The notes beneath the pieces are model-generated. The model saw only the letters and a program-made list of their open reading frames with translations. It made no database searches and was not told where the DNA came from. A program made the translations under genes and the position numbers. 52,222 bases of DNA, from positions 1-52,222 of the forward strand of contig VGDO01000015.1 of assembly GCA_016869645.1 (NCBI GenBank). The letters run 5' to 3'. Below are positions 9,512 through 18,560 of the stretch, in pieces (within the stretch, counting starts at the first letter, position 1; each line of letters opens with the position of its first letter). This DNA is from Alphaproteobacteria bacterium (GTDB lineage: Bacteria; Pseudomonadota; Alphaproteobacteria; SHVW01).

Positions 9512-10427
9512 AGCGCACCTTGGGATCGAGCAGCCCGTAGAGCAGATCGACGAGCAGGTTGAACAAGACGATCAGCACGCCGTAGAACACGACCACGCCG
9601 AGGACCAGCGTGTAGTCGCGGTTGAGCGCGCCCTGGACGAAATAGCGGCCGATGCCGGGAATGCCGAAGATCTGCTCGATGACGACCGAGCCGGTGATGA
9701 TGCCCGCCGTCGCCGGCCCGAGATAGGAGACGACCGGTAGCAGCGCCGCGCGCAGCGCGTGGCGCAGGATGGTGAGCCGCTCGGGCAATCCCTTGGCGCG
9801 CGCGGTGCGGATGTAGTTGGAGCGCAGCACCTCGACCATGCTGCCCCGCATCAGCCTGGAGATATAGGCGATGTGCGGCAGGGCCAGCGCCACGATCGGC
9901 AGGATCATGTTGCGCACCGCGCCGCCGCCCCAGCCGCCGGCCGGCAGCAGCTTGAGATGCACGCCGAGCACCAGCGTCAGCAGCGGTGCCATCACGAAGT
10001 TGGGAATGGCGATCCCGGTCATGGCGAAGCCCATGACTGTGTAGTCGAGCCGCGAGTTCTGGCGCAGCGCCGCGAGCGTGCCGAGCCCAGCGCCGATCGC
10101 GATTGCCAGCAGGATGGCGATGCCGCCGATCCGCAGCGAAACCGGAAAGCCGCCCCAGATCAGCTCGGTGACGGTGTAGTCCTTGTATTTGAAGCTCGGA
10201 CCGAAATCTCCCTGTGCGAGCGCCAGGACATAGCGGCCGAATTGCTGGATGAGCGGCTCGTCCAGATGATAGACGCGCTCCAGATTGGCCTTGATCTCAG
10301 CCGGTATCTCGCGCTCGTCGTCGAACGGACCGCCTGGCGCCAGGCGGATCAGGAAAAACGCGATGGTGACGAGGATCAACAGCGTCGGGATCGCGCCGAA
10401 CAGGCGCTTGATCGCGTAAGTCAGCAT
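9504..10427 (-). CDS. oppB: Oligopeptide ABC transporter permease OppB
   Basis: A 307-residue permease with the standard OppB/DppB start (MLTYAIKRLFGAIPTLLIL), six hydrophobic segments, a coupling loop ARAKGLPERLTILRHALR and the typical end GLLDPKVRYD. It overlaps oppC by eight bases. A 158-bp gap with two inverted palindromic repeats separates it from oppA. Confidence 0.93.
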   Translation of the reverse strand: MLTYAIKRLFGAIPTLLILVTIAFFLIRLAPGGPFDDEREIPAEIKANLERVYHLDEPLIQQFGRYVLALAQGDFGPSFKYKDYTVTELIWGGFPVSLRIGGIAILLAIAIGAGLGTLAALRQNSRLDYTVMGFAMTGIAIPNFVMAPLLTLVLGVHLKLLPAGGWGGGAVRNMILPIVALALPHIAYISRLMRGSMVEVLRSNYIRTARAKGLPERLTILRHALRAALLPVVSYLGPATAGIITGSVVIEQIFGIPGIGRYFVQGALNRDYTLVLGVVVFYGVLIVLFNLLVDLLYGLLDPKVRYD

Positions 10428-10447
10428 GAGAGGAGACGAAAAAGGTG

Positions 10448-10476
10448 CCTCATCCTGAGCTTGTCGAAGGATGAGG
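10448..10476 (+). repeat. 29-bp palindromic repeat, copy 1 of REPIN-like pair B
   Basis: A 29-bp element with perfectly paired 9-bp arms (CCTCATCCT / AGGATGAGG) around GAGCTTGTCGA. It is in forward orientation, with an inverted partner at 10531-10559 after 54 bp. It lies between oppA and oppB, where a hairpin could set the ratio of binding protein to permease. Confidence 0.8.
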
Positions 10477-10530
10477 CCCTCGCCATTTGGCTGACCGCGC
10501 GACGATTGGTGTCATCATCGCGATCGGCGG

Positions 10531-10559
10531 CCTCACCCTTCGACAAGCTCAGGGTGAGG
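10531..10559 (-). repeat. 29-bp palindromic repeat, copy 2 of REPIN-like pair B
   Basis: Inverted partner of 10448-10476. The arms are CCTCACCCT / AGGGTGAGG; relative to copy 1 both arms changed (T to C, A to G) so pairing is preserved. Core TTCGACAAGCTC on the plus strand. Confidence 0.8.
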
Positions 10560-10585
10560 CGATTGGTTTGCATGATTGCGTTGCA

Positions 10586-12184
10586 CTACTTCTCGATCGA
10601 CAGCCACCGCGTGGGATGGACATCCATCACGTTGGCGACCCAGCCCTTGACGTGCGGCTTCACCATCGACTTCTTGACGTAGTAGTAGATCGGCGCGATC
10701 GGCGCCTCTTCGAGCATGATGCGCTCGGCCTCGGACATGACCTTGGCACGCTCGGCGAGGTTGGTCATCGCGGTGGCCTTGCGCATCAGTTCGTCGTATT
10801 TGGCGTTGGCCCAGCCCGCCGGGTTCTGCTTGCCGATATCGGACTTGAGCAGCTCGACGAAGGTGTTGGCGTCGTTGTAGTCGCCGATCCAGCCGGCACG
10901 GCGCATCTGGAATTTCTTCTCCGAGGAGTCGTCGAGGTAGACCTTCCACTCCTTGTTGACCAGCTTGATCTTGACGCCGAGCTTCTCGTCCCAAATCGAG
11001 GCGACCGCGATCGCGATGCGTCGGTGCAGGTCGTGGGTGTTGTAGAGGAACTCGACCTCGAGACCCTTGGGCGCGCCGGATTCAGCGAACAGCTTCTTGG
11101 CGAGCGCGTCGCGCTCGGCCTGCTTCATGTCCTTGGCCGGAGCGTAGACGTTTTGATAGTTGGCGGTGCCGGGCGGAACCCAGCTATAGGCCGGCACCTC
11201 GCCGGCCCTGGTCACCCTCTCGGTCAGCATCTCGCGGTCGATCGCGAGCGACAGCGCCTGGCGCAGCTTGACGTTGTCCTTGAAGGGCGCGGCCGTCACG
11301 TTGAAGGCGAAATAGTAGGTGCCGAAATAAGGCGAGATCTTGGTCTCGGCCGGCGTCGCCGCGCGCGCCGCCTCGATCTGGTCGGGTGGGATCTCGTTGG
11401 TCATGTCGAGCTCGCCCGCGCGGTAGCGCTTGTATTCGGCGGCGATGTCCTCGGTCGGATAGAACATCACCTCGTCGATCTTGACGCCCGCTGCACCGTG
11501 GTAGGTCGGGCTCTTGACCAGCTTGATGTGCGACTGCGGCGTCCACTCTCGCAGCACATACGCGCCGTTGCCGACGAAATTGCCCGGCCGCGTCCAGCGG
11601 TCGCCATGGGCCTCGATCGCCTTGCGGCTGACCGGATAGGCCGATTTGTGCGCAAGCGAGCCGATCAGGTAGGGCGTCGGCCGCTCGAGCGTCAGCACGA
11701 GCGTGTGCTCGTCCTTGGCCGTGGCGCCGATCTGGGCGAGATCGGCGACCTGGCCCTTGTTGACGGCTTCGCCGTTCTTCAGCGGCCATAGCATGAAGGC
11801 ATATTTCGAGGCCGTCTTCGGATCGAGGATGCGGCGGTAGGAATAGACGAAGTCCTGCGCGGTGACCGGATCGCCGTTCGACCATTTGGCGTTGCGCCGG
11901 AGGTGGAAGGTGTAGGTGGTGCCGTCCTCGGCGATGTCCCAGCGCTCGGCCACGCCGGGTATCAGCTTGCCGTCGGCCGCTTCGGCGACCAGGCCCTCGA
12001 AGGTGTCGCGTGCGATATGCGCCTCGGGAACGCCGGTTGACTTCTGGGGATCGAGGGTCTCGGGCTCGGCGCCGTTGCCGCGATGAAGCGTGGCGGCATC
12101 GAGCGGGACGGCCAGGGTGAGAGTGCCTGCCGCCACGGCGGCGGCGAGGCTGACGCGCATCAGCGCGCGGCTGAATGTCATCAT
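10586..12184 (-). CDS. oppA: Oligopeptide ABC transporter substrate-binding protein OppA
   Basis: A 532-residue periplasmic binding protein (SBP_bac_5). A Sec signal peptide spans about 1-31 (hydrophobic SLAAAVAAGTLTLAV, then LDAATLHRG). Family hallmarks follow: PETLDPQKSTGVPEAHIARD, DGTTYTFHLRRNAKWSNGDPV and DFVYSYRRILDPKTAS. It would capture oligopeptides for OppBCDF. GGAG lies five bases before ATG 12184; a second ATG follows directly. First gene of the minus-strand opp operon, so probably the most highly expressed. Confidence 0.94.
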   Translation of the reverse strand: MMTFSRALMRVSLAAAVAAGTLTLAVPLDAATLHRGNGAEPETLDPQKSTGVPEAHIARDTFEGLVAEAADGKLIPGVAERWDIAEDGTTYTFHLRRNAKWSNGDPVTAQDFVYSYRRILDPKTASKYAFMLWPLKNGEAVNKGQVADLAQIGATAKDEHTLVLTLERPTPYLIGSLAHKSAYPVSRKAIEAHGDRWTRPGNFVGNGAYVLREWTPQSHIKLVKSPTYHGAAGVKIDEVMFYPTEDIAAEYKRYRAGELDMTNEIPPDQIEAARAATPAETKISPYFGTYYFAFNVTAAPFKDNVKLRQALSLAIDREMLTERVTRAGEVPAYSWVPPGTANYQNVYAPAKDMKQAERDALAKKLFAESGAPKGLEVEFLYNTHDLHRRIAIAVASIWDEKLGVKIKLVNKEWKVYLDDSSEKKFQMRRAGWIGDYNDANTFVELLKSDIGKQNPAGWANAKYDELMRKATAMTNLAERAKVMSEAERIMLEEAPIAPIYYYVKKSMVKPHVKGWVANVMDVHPTRWLSIEK

Positions 12185-12241
12185 GTCGACTCCATGAAGC
12201 GGAAGTGATCCGGGCCTGCCCTCGGGCCGGCCGTTTGGTCA

Positions 12242-12270
12242 ATGTTAGCGGGTCTCCACATCGCCGACAA
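12242..12270 (-). promoter_or_regulatory. Candidate sigma-70 promoter of the opp operon
   Basis: On the minus strand TTGTCG (12270-12265) and TAACAT (12247-12242) are separated by exactly 17 bp, ending 57 bp before the oppA start. The match to TTGACA/TATAAT is moderate, so this is a candidate only. Confidence 0.35.
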
Positions 12271-12350
12271 TCGGGGCCAGACCCGACAAGGGGCTCCGTC
12301 GCGCGGTCTGCGTCGCCTGACGATGTGGCGTAGTCGTCAGATGCCGGCGG

Positions 12351-14635
12351 TCAAGTCGCAGCCTCAACCCGCGCGCACGCGGCGTGCAGCACCTCCATGT
12401 ACCGGTCAATGGGGGGCTGGCCGTCGAGTTCGACGAACTGGTCGACGAAATTCCGGCGCTCGGCAGCGTCGTAGAATGCCGAGCCGAGGCCGTCACGCGG
12501 CACAGCGAGAAAGCGTTTCATCCACTCGACCAGTTGGTCGCGGCAGCGCATGTCGCAAACCTTCAACTCACGCGCGACGAGAGCATAATTCGAATGCAGG
12601 TAGGACAGCTCGAGCAGCGGCTTGTTGCGCATGATCGGCTCAACCGAAATGCTTGTGGCCACCGACAGAAATACGTCGCCCCAAGCGACGAGGGCGGCAC
12701 CCGGAGTGCCTTCATTTGCGAACGACAGTGCGGAGGATGGATGCCGGCTTGTCGCGTCCGGCTCGATCGTGGCGTGGCCCTTCTCGCGCATTTCTGACGC
12801 CGCGAGATCCATCAGGCGATAGGCCCGCGTGTGCCGGCTCACCAGCAAATGGATGCCCGGAAGCGACAGGAGCAACCTGATCGTCTCGCGCACCTCCGGC
12901 CAGGAGATCGCGAACTTCTCGCTGATCAGGAACAAGACTACCTTGAGCCGCTCGTCGGCTGCCGGAAGGGTATCCCGCGGTAATAGCCGGTCCAGCTTGG
13001 CCAGCCATTGGCTCGAATAGCGTGCCGAACCCAGCACGTGAATCCGCCTGCCCACCGCCCGGCCGGCGCCGGCAAGGCTGCGGGCGGTGGAGTGGGAGTA
13101 GACGATGTGGTCGGCACTCAGATCGACGTCGGTGACCGAAACGGTCGAGTCGGCGTAGATCAGCCGGTTGACCAGGGGTGCCTCATTGTTCGGCAGCGTG
13201 ACCATCGCCAGCCCGACGCGCGCGGCCGCTTGATGAATGATCGGCCCGATCTCCGTCGCATCATGGGCGTTGACGACCACCGCCGGCCGGCCCGCAGGCG
13301 CGAGGGCGCGCATCAAGCGGCCGAACGGGTCGTCGCAGTGTTGATCGAGAATGTCGTGCAAGCGATGAACGGCGACACCGCGGCGGTTTCTGAGGTGCGA
13401 CATCCGGAAGTCGCCGTCCGGTGCTTCAGCATCGACGAGGACGACGTCGGCGCCATCGTCCTGACCGGTCCACGCACTGATGACCGGCAGGAGATGGTCG
13501 AGATCGTTCATGTGACGCACGAAGGCCAGCATCCGGCGGCCGGGCGCGTGGGCGCCCAGCGGGCCAGGCGCGGCGGGGGGAGCGGGCATCGGGCGGCGGC
13601 CGGCTTCGCCATGGCGGTCGTAGACCGCCTTGAGATTGACCAGGATTCGCGTGCGCGACTGGATGTAGTCGGCGCGCGGATTGATCGCGATCGCCAGGTC
13701 GATAAAGTTCAATGCACGCGAAAATCGGCCCGTCCAAAGCATGCAGTTGCTGACAAAGGCAACGTGTCGGGCTTGGTCCGGCGAAAGCGCGGCGGCGCGC
13801 CGGAACCACGGCTCCGCCTCGAAGTACCGCCTTTGCTGGTGCAACGTCATGCCCAGGTTATGGGCGGCATCGGCTGATTGCGGCACTTCCCGATAGGCGA
13901 GACGGAAATGCCATTCGGCCGCGCTGTGGCGGGACAGTTGCAGCAGGGCTCTGGCCAGAAGATGATGAGCGTCCCGATTGCCCGGCATGAGGGCTGTCGC
14001 ACGAGACAGAACTGCGCTCGCCCGCTCGGCCTCGCCCTCGCGCATCAGGGCCTGACCCAGCGTTATCCAAATTCCGAATGATTCCGGAACGAGCCACGCG
14101 GCCTCGCTGAGCCGCGCGATTTTCGTGCGGGATTGCACTGCGTCATCCGCGGTTGACATTTCCACAAGCAACCGGCCGAGGAGCAGGCTGGCCCGCGGGC
14201 TCTGCGGATTGATTTCGAGCGCTTTGCGCAAATGACTTTCTGCTTCGGCGCTTCGGCGCAGTTTCGACAGCGAGATGCCGAGCAGCTGATGAGCTTCATC
14301 GTTGCCCGGATCGCAAGCCAGCACGCGCTCGCAATCGGGCACGCTGCCCCCCACGACCCGAGCGCAGAAAGCAGCTTTGCCAGGGCGAAACGAACTTTCG
14401 GCAGTTCCGGGTCGAGAGCCAGCGCCCGTCGGTAGGCGGAAGCTGCCTCCGCCCTGGCGGATTTCTTTTCCAGCGTTTGTGCCAGATTAACTTGCGCGCC
14501 GACCCAATGCGGCCGAAGCGCGGCGACCGCGATGAAAGCGCGCTCGGCCGCTTGCCAGTTTTTTCGCCCAAATTCCTGCACGCCGTCCGCGAGATGACGA
14601 CGCGCAAGCTGCTCGGTCGAATCTTCCAACGTCAT
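12351..14635 (-). CDS. TPR / glycosyltransferase-like protein, reading frame broken near 14350
   Basis: Two overlapping frames together encode one protein. The 5' part (from ATG 14635) carries TPR units such as AERAFIAVAALRPHWVGAQVNLAQTLEKK. The frame then breaks at a run of six G (14347-14352 on the complementary strand) and continues in the other frame as GSVPDCERVLACDPGNDEAHQLLG through further TPR-like repeats. Adding one G restores a single ~760-residue frame. After the repeats, a ~380-residue C-terminal region has a glycosyltransferase-B-like look (HIVYSHSTARSLAG, LKVVLFLISEKFAISWPEV, GDVFLSVATSISVEP), perhaps acting on surface carbohydrate. The acceptor is unknown. Whether the break is real, phase-variable or a sequencing error cannot be decided here. 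Confidence 0.65.
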
Positions 14636-14657
14636 TGAGGTCCGTCGGCCCGCTTCC

Positions 14658-15281
14658 TCAGTTCGACCGGCGGTGAAACGGCCGCTCGAGCGCCCGTTCG
14701 ACGAGGGCGAGCCGATCCTGGCCGTAGAACGGATCACCGTCGACGATGTAAGTCGGCGAACCGAAGACATTCAGCCGAATCGCCTCTGCGTCGTTGGCGG
14801 CGAACTCGGCCTGGATCTCGGCACTGAGGGCGATGGAGCGGATCGGCTGGGGATCGATGCCGGCCTCAGCGGCAACGCGGTCGAGCTCGTCGAGATTGCC
14901 GATGTCGCGGTCGTCGCGCCACAACGCCGCCAGGATCGCCTGGCTCAGCGCGTCGACATCGGCGCCGAGCCGCTGCGCCGCGATCACGTAGCCGGAAGGC
15001 GCGGCACGGTCACCGAAATGGTGCTTCGGCTCGACGCGTACCGGAATGTCGAGGAACTCGCCCCAGCGCTCGATCTCGCGGCCGAAGAAATAGTCGCGCC
15101 GCGCCTGGGGCCGATCACCGAACTGCTGGCCGCCGGTGCCGGCGAGCACGGCGGCGAGATTGACCGGCTTGTGCACGATGCGCCGTCCGAAGCGACGCGC
15201 CAGCGCGGTGAAGCGCGCCGCACCCAGATAGGCGAAGGCCGAGCGCGTCGAATAGAAGTAATCGATGACGGGCGCGCTCAT
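14658..15281 (-). CDS. 2-hydroxychromene-2-carboxylate isomerase-like protein (DsbA superfamily)
   Basis: A 207-residue thioredoxin-fold protein. Ser14 in FYSTRSAFAYLG stands where 2-hydroxychromene-2-carboxylate isomerases have the glutathione-contacting Ser of their SPYSYL motif, and the C-terminal hallmark FGSPTYIVDGDPFYGQDRL is complete. The family isomerises ring-cleavage products of aromatics with glutathione; the substrate here is unknown. ATG 15281 fits the family start; a 13-residue longer reading is possible. It lies between a hydroxyacid dehydrogenase gene and a TPR gene. Confidence 0.85.
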   Translation of the reverse strand: MSAPVIDYFYSTRSAFAYLGAARFTALARRFGRRIVHKPVNLAAVLAGTGGQQFGDRPQARRDYFFGREIERWGEFLDIPVRVEPKHHFGDRAAPSGYVIAAQRLGADVDALSQAILAALWRDDRDIGNLDELDRVAAEAGIDPQPIRSIALSAEIQAEFAANDAEAIRLNVFGSPTYIVDGDPFYGQDRLALVERALERPFHRRSN

Positions 15282-15367
15282 GCGCTTGCTTCCACCGGCT
15301 GAATTGATGCGTATCGACACCGATGTTAGCGGGCCGGATCGGGTCGGACAATCCGGCCGGAATGAGT

Positions 15368-16234
15368 CTATTCGAATGCTTGCCGCCAGAGGCGGCGCAG
15401 ATCCTCCTTCGGAAGCTCGCCGATCGTGTCCGTCAGATGTGCAAAGAGCGGCAGGTCGAGGCCGATCTGACCTGCCAAGGCAAGACTAAAGTCCAGGTCC
15501 TTGCGGCAGATCGCGACATGGCGCTCCAATCGCATCGGATCAGCCGCGATCGCGCCGTACACGGCGCGACGGTCGCTCCAATTCCGCGTATAGGCGCTGC
15601 GGCCCGAGCTCACATCCATGATGTCGAGCAACCGCTCCGGCTCCATGCCGTGGCCGCGCGCCAACGCCATGACTTCGGCGGTCAGGAACAGGTTGGTCAC
15701 GCCAATCATGTTGTTGAGGATCTTGATCAGCTCGCCGGACGAGAGCTCACCGCAATGGAAAATGCGATCGCCCATGGCCTCGAAGAGCGGGCGCAAGGTC
15801 TCCAGATCATCCGATCTGCCTCCCACCATGATGCTAAGCGTGCCGGCATCGGCACCGGCCGGACCGCCGCTGACCGGCGCATCGACGAACCTGACGCCCT
15901 TGTCGGCGAGCGGGCCGGCAAGCTGCTTTATGGTCCGCGGCAGCACCGTGCTCATGACTGCAACCATCGGCGGTTTGTCCGCGTCGATCCCCGAGATCAG
16001 CCCGCCATTGCCCAGCACCGCCTCGGTGAGCTGGGCATCGTTGGCCACCATGAAGATCACGACATCCTCGCCGGCGCAGGAGGCAGGGCTCGCCGCGAGC
16101 CGGGCTCGACCCGCAAAGGCCTCGCGCGCCGCCGCGGCCACGTCATGAACATGGAGATCGAAACCCGCGCCGACCAGGCGCCAGGCCATGCGCGCGCCGA
16201 TGGCGCCGACCCCGATGAAACCGATGCGCCGCAA
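15368..16234 (-). CDS. NAD(P)-dependent 3-hydroxyacid (3-hydroxyisobutyrate-type) dehydrogenase
   Basis: A 288-residue beta-hydroxyacid dehydrogenase. The Rossmann start is RRIGFIGVGAIGARMA, the substrate-binding signature is DAPVSGGPAGADAGTLSIMVGG, and the catalytic Lys lies in GELIKILNNM. The proposed start is TTG 16234: a perfect GGAGG (16245-16241) sits six bases upstream and the product then has the usual family length; in-frame codons further upstream would add a non-homologous lead. It probably oxidises a 3-hydroxy acid such as 3-hydroxyisobutyrate, tartronate semialdehyde or 6-phosphogluconate-like compounds. Third gene after the cupin and SDR genes. Confidence 0.88.
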   Translation of the reverse strand: MRRIGFIGVGAIGARMAWRLVGAGFDLHVHDVAAAAREAFAGRARLAASPASCAGEDVVIFMVANDAQLTEAVLGNGGLISGIDADKPPMVAVMSTVLPRTIKQLAGPLADKGVRFVDAPVSGGPAGADAGTLSIMVGGRSDDLETLRPLFEAMGDRIFHCGELSSGELIKILNNMIGVTNLFLTAEVMALARGHGMEPERLLDIMDVSSGRSAYTRNWSDRRAVYGAIAADPMRLERHVAICRKDLDFSLALAGQIGLDLPLFAHLTDTIGELPKEDLRRLWRQAFE

Positions 16235-16268
16235 GGCGGGCCTCCGTGGCTGACGTGACGAGCGGCTG

Positions 16269-17018
16269 CTACCTAAGCCTGAGCGCCGGTGCCACGAAGC
16301 GACCGGCGCCGTCGGTGTGCAGCACCTCGCCATTGATGAAGTCGTTTGTCATCAAGGCAAGCACCGCCTGGGCGACCTCCTCGGCGCGGCCAATGCGCTT
16401 CAGTGGCAGGTTGGCGGACATCCGCACGATCTCTGCCTCGGGATCGTCACCCAGGAGACTCTCGAAGGCCGGCGTACGCGTGTAGCCGGGCGCGACGGCA
16501 TTGACGCGCAATGGCGCCATCTCGAGCGCCAGGCCGCGGACCAGCCCCTCGGTGGCGCACAGGATGGCGTGCTTGATCGCGGCCCCGGCCATCACCCGCG
16601 AGGCCAACGCGCCCGACATCAGCGTGATCGAGCCGGATTTCATGTGTCCGGCTCTCACGTGTTGGGCAGCGCAGCGCGCGACATAGACCGGCGCCCAGAT
16701 GCGCTCGCGGATCAGGCCGTCGATCTTCTCGTCGGGCAGATCGACGACATTGCCGAACAGGGCGCCGCCGCCGGCAAGAAAGACGTGATCGACTGCGCCG
16801 AATCGCCGGAAGGCGTCGGCCACATCGGCTTCGCTCGTCATGTCGCCGAGGAAGGCCTCCAAGCCAGTCGTCCTGGCGCGCGCCGCATCCAGGCGGCCTT
16901 GATGGCGACCGGTGATGGCGACATGAGCTCCCTGGTCGCGCGCGAGGCGTGCCGTGGCGAGGCCGATCCCGCTGCTGCCCCCCAGCACCAGCACGCGGCG
17001 GCCCGCAACGTCGCCCAA
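16269..17018 (-). CDS. SDR-family protein lacking the catalytic tyrosine
   Basis: A 249-residue classical short-chain dehydrogenase fold. The cofactor loop GGSSGIG is at 13-19, the NAG-like motif is LAGGGALF, and the post-catalytic PGYTRTPAFE and C-terminal NGEVLHTDGAGRFV are typical. The active-site region reads MSGALASRVMAGAAIKHAI: Ser and Lys are kept, but the residue four before Lys is Gly, not Tyr. A divergent SDR subgroup with this loss exists, so the protein may be a non-canonical oxidoreductase or a non-enzymatic partner. It lies between cupin and dehydrogenase genes. Confidence 0.88.
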   Translation of the reverse strand: MGDVAGRRVLVLGGSSGIGLATARLARDQGAHVAITGRHQGRLDAARARTTGLEAFLGDMTSEADVADAFRRFGAVDHVFLAGGGALFGNVVDLPDEKIDGLIRERIWAPVYVARCAAQHVRAGHMKSGSITLMSGALASRVMAGAAIKHAILCATEGLVRGLALEMAPLRVNAVAPGYTRTPAFESLLGDDPEAEIVRMSANLPLKRIGRAEEVAQAVLALMTNDFINGEVLHTDGAGRFVAPALRLR

Positions 17019-17046
17019 AATCGCCTCCCCGCCGCCCGCGCCCTGC

Positions 17047-17454
17047 TTAGGCCGGAACCGTTTCGAACTTCGCGGGCAGGATGATCTCGACGACCTCGCG
17101 ATCGTCCGAATAGTCCAGCACCTCGTGCACCATGCCGGGCGGCTGGGTCCAGGAGCTGCCTTCCTTCATCGTGATCACGCCATGACCCTCGAACCACATG
17201 GTCTGCCAGCCCTTGAGCATGTAGACGAACTGGAAATTGATGTTGTGCTTGTGGCGGCCACCGGTGTCGCCCTTCTTGCACGGTTCCTTGGCGCACACGA
17301 CATGAGCCTTGACCAGTCCGCCCGTCGCCTCGATGACGCCGAGATCGCGATGGATGTTGTAGTCACGCAGGCCCGTTCCCGACTTGAACGACTTGTCGTG
17401 AAGGTGACTGACCACGAATTTCTGGTTCTGCCATTTGGGATCGAGTTCGGACAT
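17047..17454 (-). CDS. Cupin-domain protein
   Basis: A 135-residue single-cupin protein. Motif 1 is GRHKHNINFQFVYMLKG, with histidines for a metal, and motif 2 is PPGMVHEVLDYS. The function may be as a small dioxygenase, isomerase or sensor; the substrate is not evident. A strong ribosome site (GAGAGGAG) precedes ATG 17454. It is the first gene of the cupin-SDR-dehydrogenase group, and a LysR-type operator lies 85-99 bp upstream. Confidence 0.85.
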   Translation of the reverse strand: MSELDPKWQNQKFVVSHLHDKSFKSGTGLRDYNIHRDLGVIEATGGLVKAHVVCAKEPCKKGDTGGRHKHNINFQFVYMLKGWQTMWFEGHGVITMKEGSSWTQPPGMVHEVLDYSDDREVVEIILPAKFETVPA

Positions 17455-17488
17455 GAGCTTACTCCTCTCTCAGATACGAATTGCGCAA

Positions 17489-17494
17489 ATCCTA
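17489..17494 (-). promoter_or_regulatory. Putative -10 element of the cupin operon
   Basis: TAGGAT on the minus strand, 35 bp before the cupin start. No -35 consensus lies 17 bp upstream, as expected for an activator-dependent promoter. The corresponding site before the binding-protein gene is TAGGCT at the same distance from the shared operator. Confidence 0.45.
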
Positions 17495-17516
17495 TCAGGT
17501 GCCGCGCCGGGCAATC

Positions 17517-17556
17517 ATTCAATTTCGCGCTGCCGGCAATCGAGGCTTTCGATGGC
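17517..17556 (-). promoter_or_regulatory. LysR-type operator block upstream of the cupin operon
   Basis: A 40-bp block matching the block at 24625-24664 at 31 of 40 positions without gaps. It contains the dyad ATCGA-N5-TCGAT at 17539-17553, a T-N11-A LysR box, centred about 64 bp upstream of the inferred transcription start. The proximal half (ATTCAATTT on the plus strand) sits where an activation site near -35 would be. Confidence 0.65.
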
Positions 17557-17570
17557 CCGCCGGCAGCGCG

Positions 17571-18539
17571 TCACGCCGAGCCATTCACCCGCTCCCATTT
17601 CTGCAGGGTGCGCAGGTCGTCGGGCGGCTTCTCGTTCGGATGAAAGCGCGGCCAGGTCGTGAACGCGACTTCGCCGACATAGATGTCGCCGCGCGAATCG
17701 ACGGCAATGCCATGCGGCGACATGAATTGACCCGGCGCGCGGCCCGGCACCGGTGCGCCGATGCGCGCCAGAGGCTTGCCCTCATGGGTCACGATGCTGA
17801 CGCGCGCGCCGAGATTGGGCGTGCGCAGATTGACAGCCAGAGCGGGCGCCAGCTCGCCGATGTAGCAGATCGGCTTCGGGCCTGGCGCCATGAACAGAGC
17901 ACAAGGTCGGTGCAGGTTGTTCCACTGCGTCTCATAGGCGCCATTGCCATCGAACACCTGGACGCGATGGTTCTCACGATCGGCGACGTAGACCCAACCT
18001 TCCTGATCGCAGCAGATATTGTGCGGCAGGTTGAACTGCCCCGGATCGGTGCCGGGCTCGCCCCAGGACATCACCAACTTTCCGTCGGGCGCAAATTTGT
18101 GCACGCGCGCATTGCCGTAGCCATCCGACACATAGATGTCGCCTTGCGGCGACAGCGCGGTATGCGTGCAGCGGCAGAATGGCTCGCCGCTCATGGCAGG
18201 CGACGGCTTGCCGGGCACACCAATGGTCAGCAGCACCTTGCCGTCGAGCGTGCAGCGCCGCACCGTGTGGTCGCCCTCGTCGGTGCAATAGATCGTGTCG
18301 TCCGATGCAATGTGGAGCCCATGGGGACGACGGAAGACCCCCTCGCCCCACGAGCTGAGGAATTTGCCGTCGCGATCGAACACGATCATGGGGTGCACGC
18401 CGCGATTGAAGACATAGACGCGGTCCTGCCGATCGACACCGACCGCCGCAACGTCGTTGAAGCTCCAGCCGGCGGGCGGCTTGCCCCAGCCTTCCACCAG
18501 CCGATAGGTGTGACGTCCCGATCCCATGGTCACGGGCAT
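17571..18539 (-). CDS. NHL-repeat beta-propeller protein
   Basis: A 322-residue protein built of NHL-type propeller blades: VGVDRQDRVYVFNRGVHPMI, RPHGLHIASDDTIYCTDEGDH, DIYVSDGYGNARVHKFAPDG, LPHNICCDQEGWVYVADREN and PHGIAVDSRGDIYVGEV. No signal peptide is seen, so it is probably cytoplasmic. Related proteins are often labelled peptidylamidoglycolate-lyase-like or SMP-30-like, but no specific reaction can be claimed. ATG 18539 lies 21 bp after the TIM-barrel gene, so it is probably the last gene of the transporter operon. Confidence 0.83.
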   Translation of the reverse strand: MPVTMGSGRHTYRLVEGWGKPPAGWSFNDVAAVGVDRQDRVYVFNRGVHPMIVFDRDGKFLSSWGEGVFRRPHGLHIASDDTIYCTDEGDHTVRRCTLDGKVLLTIGVPGKPSPAMSGEPFCRCTHTALSPQGDIYVSDGYGNARVHKFAPDGKLVMSWGEPGTDPGQFNLPHNICCDQEGWVYVADRENHRVQVFDGNGAYETQWNNLHRPCALFMAPGPKPICYIGELAPALAVNLRTPNLGARVSIVTHEGKPLARIGAPVPGRAPGQFMSPHGIAVDSRGDIYVGEVAFTTWPRFHPNEKPPDDLRTLQKWERVNGSA

Positions 18540-18560
18540 GGCATGGTCTCCGGTATCGGT

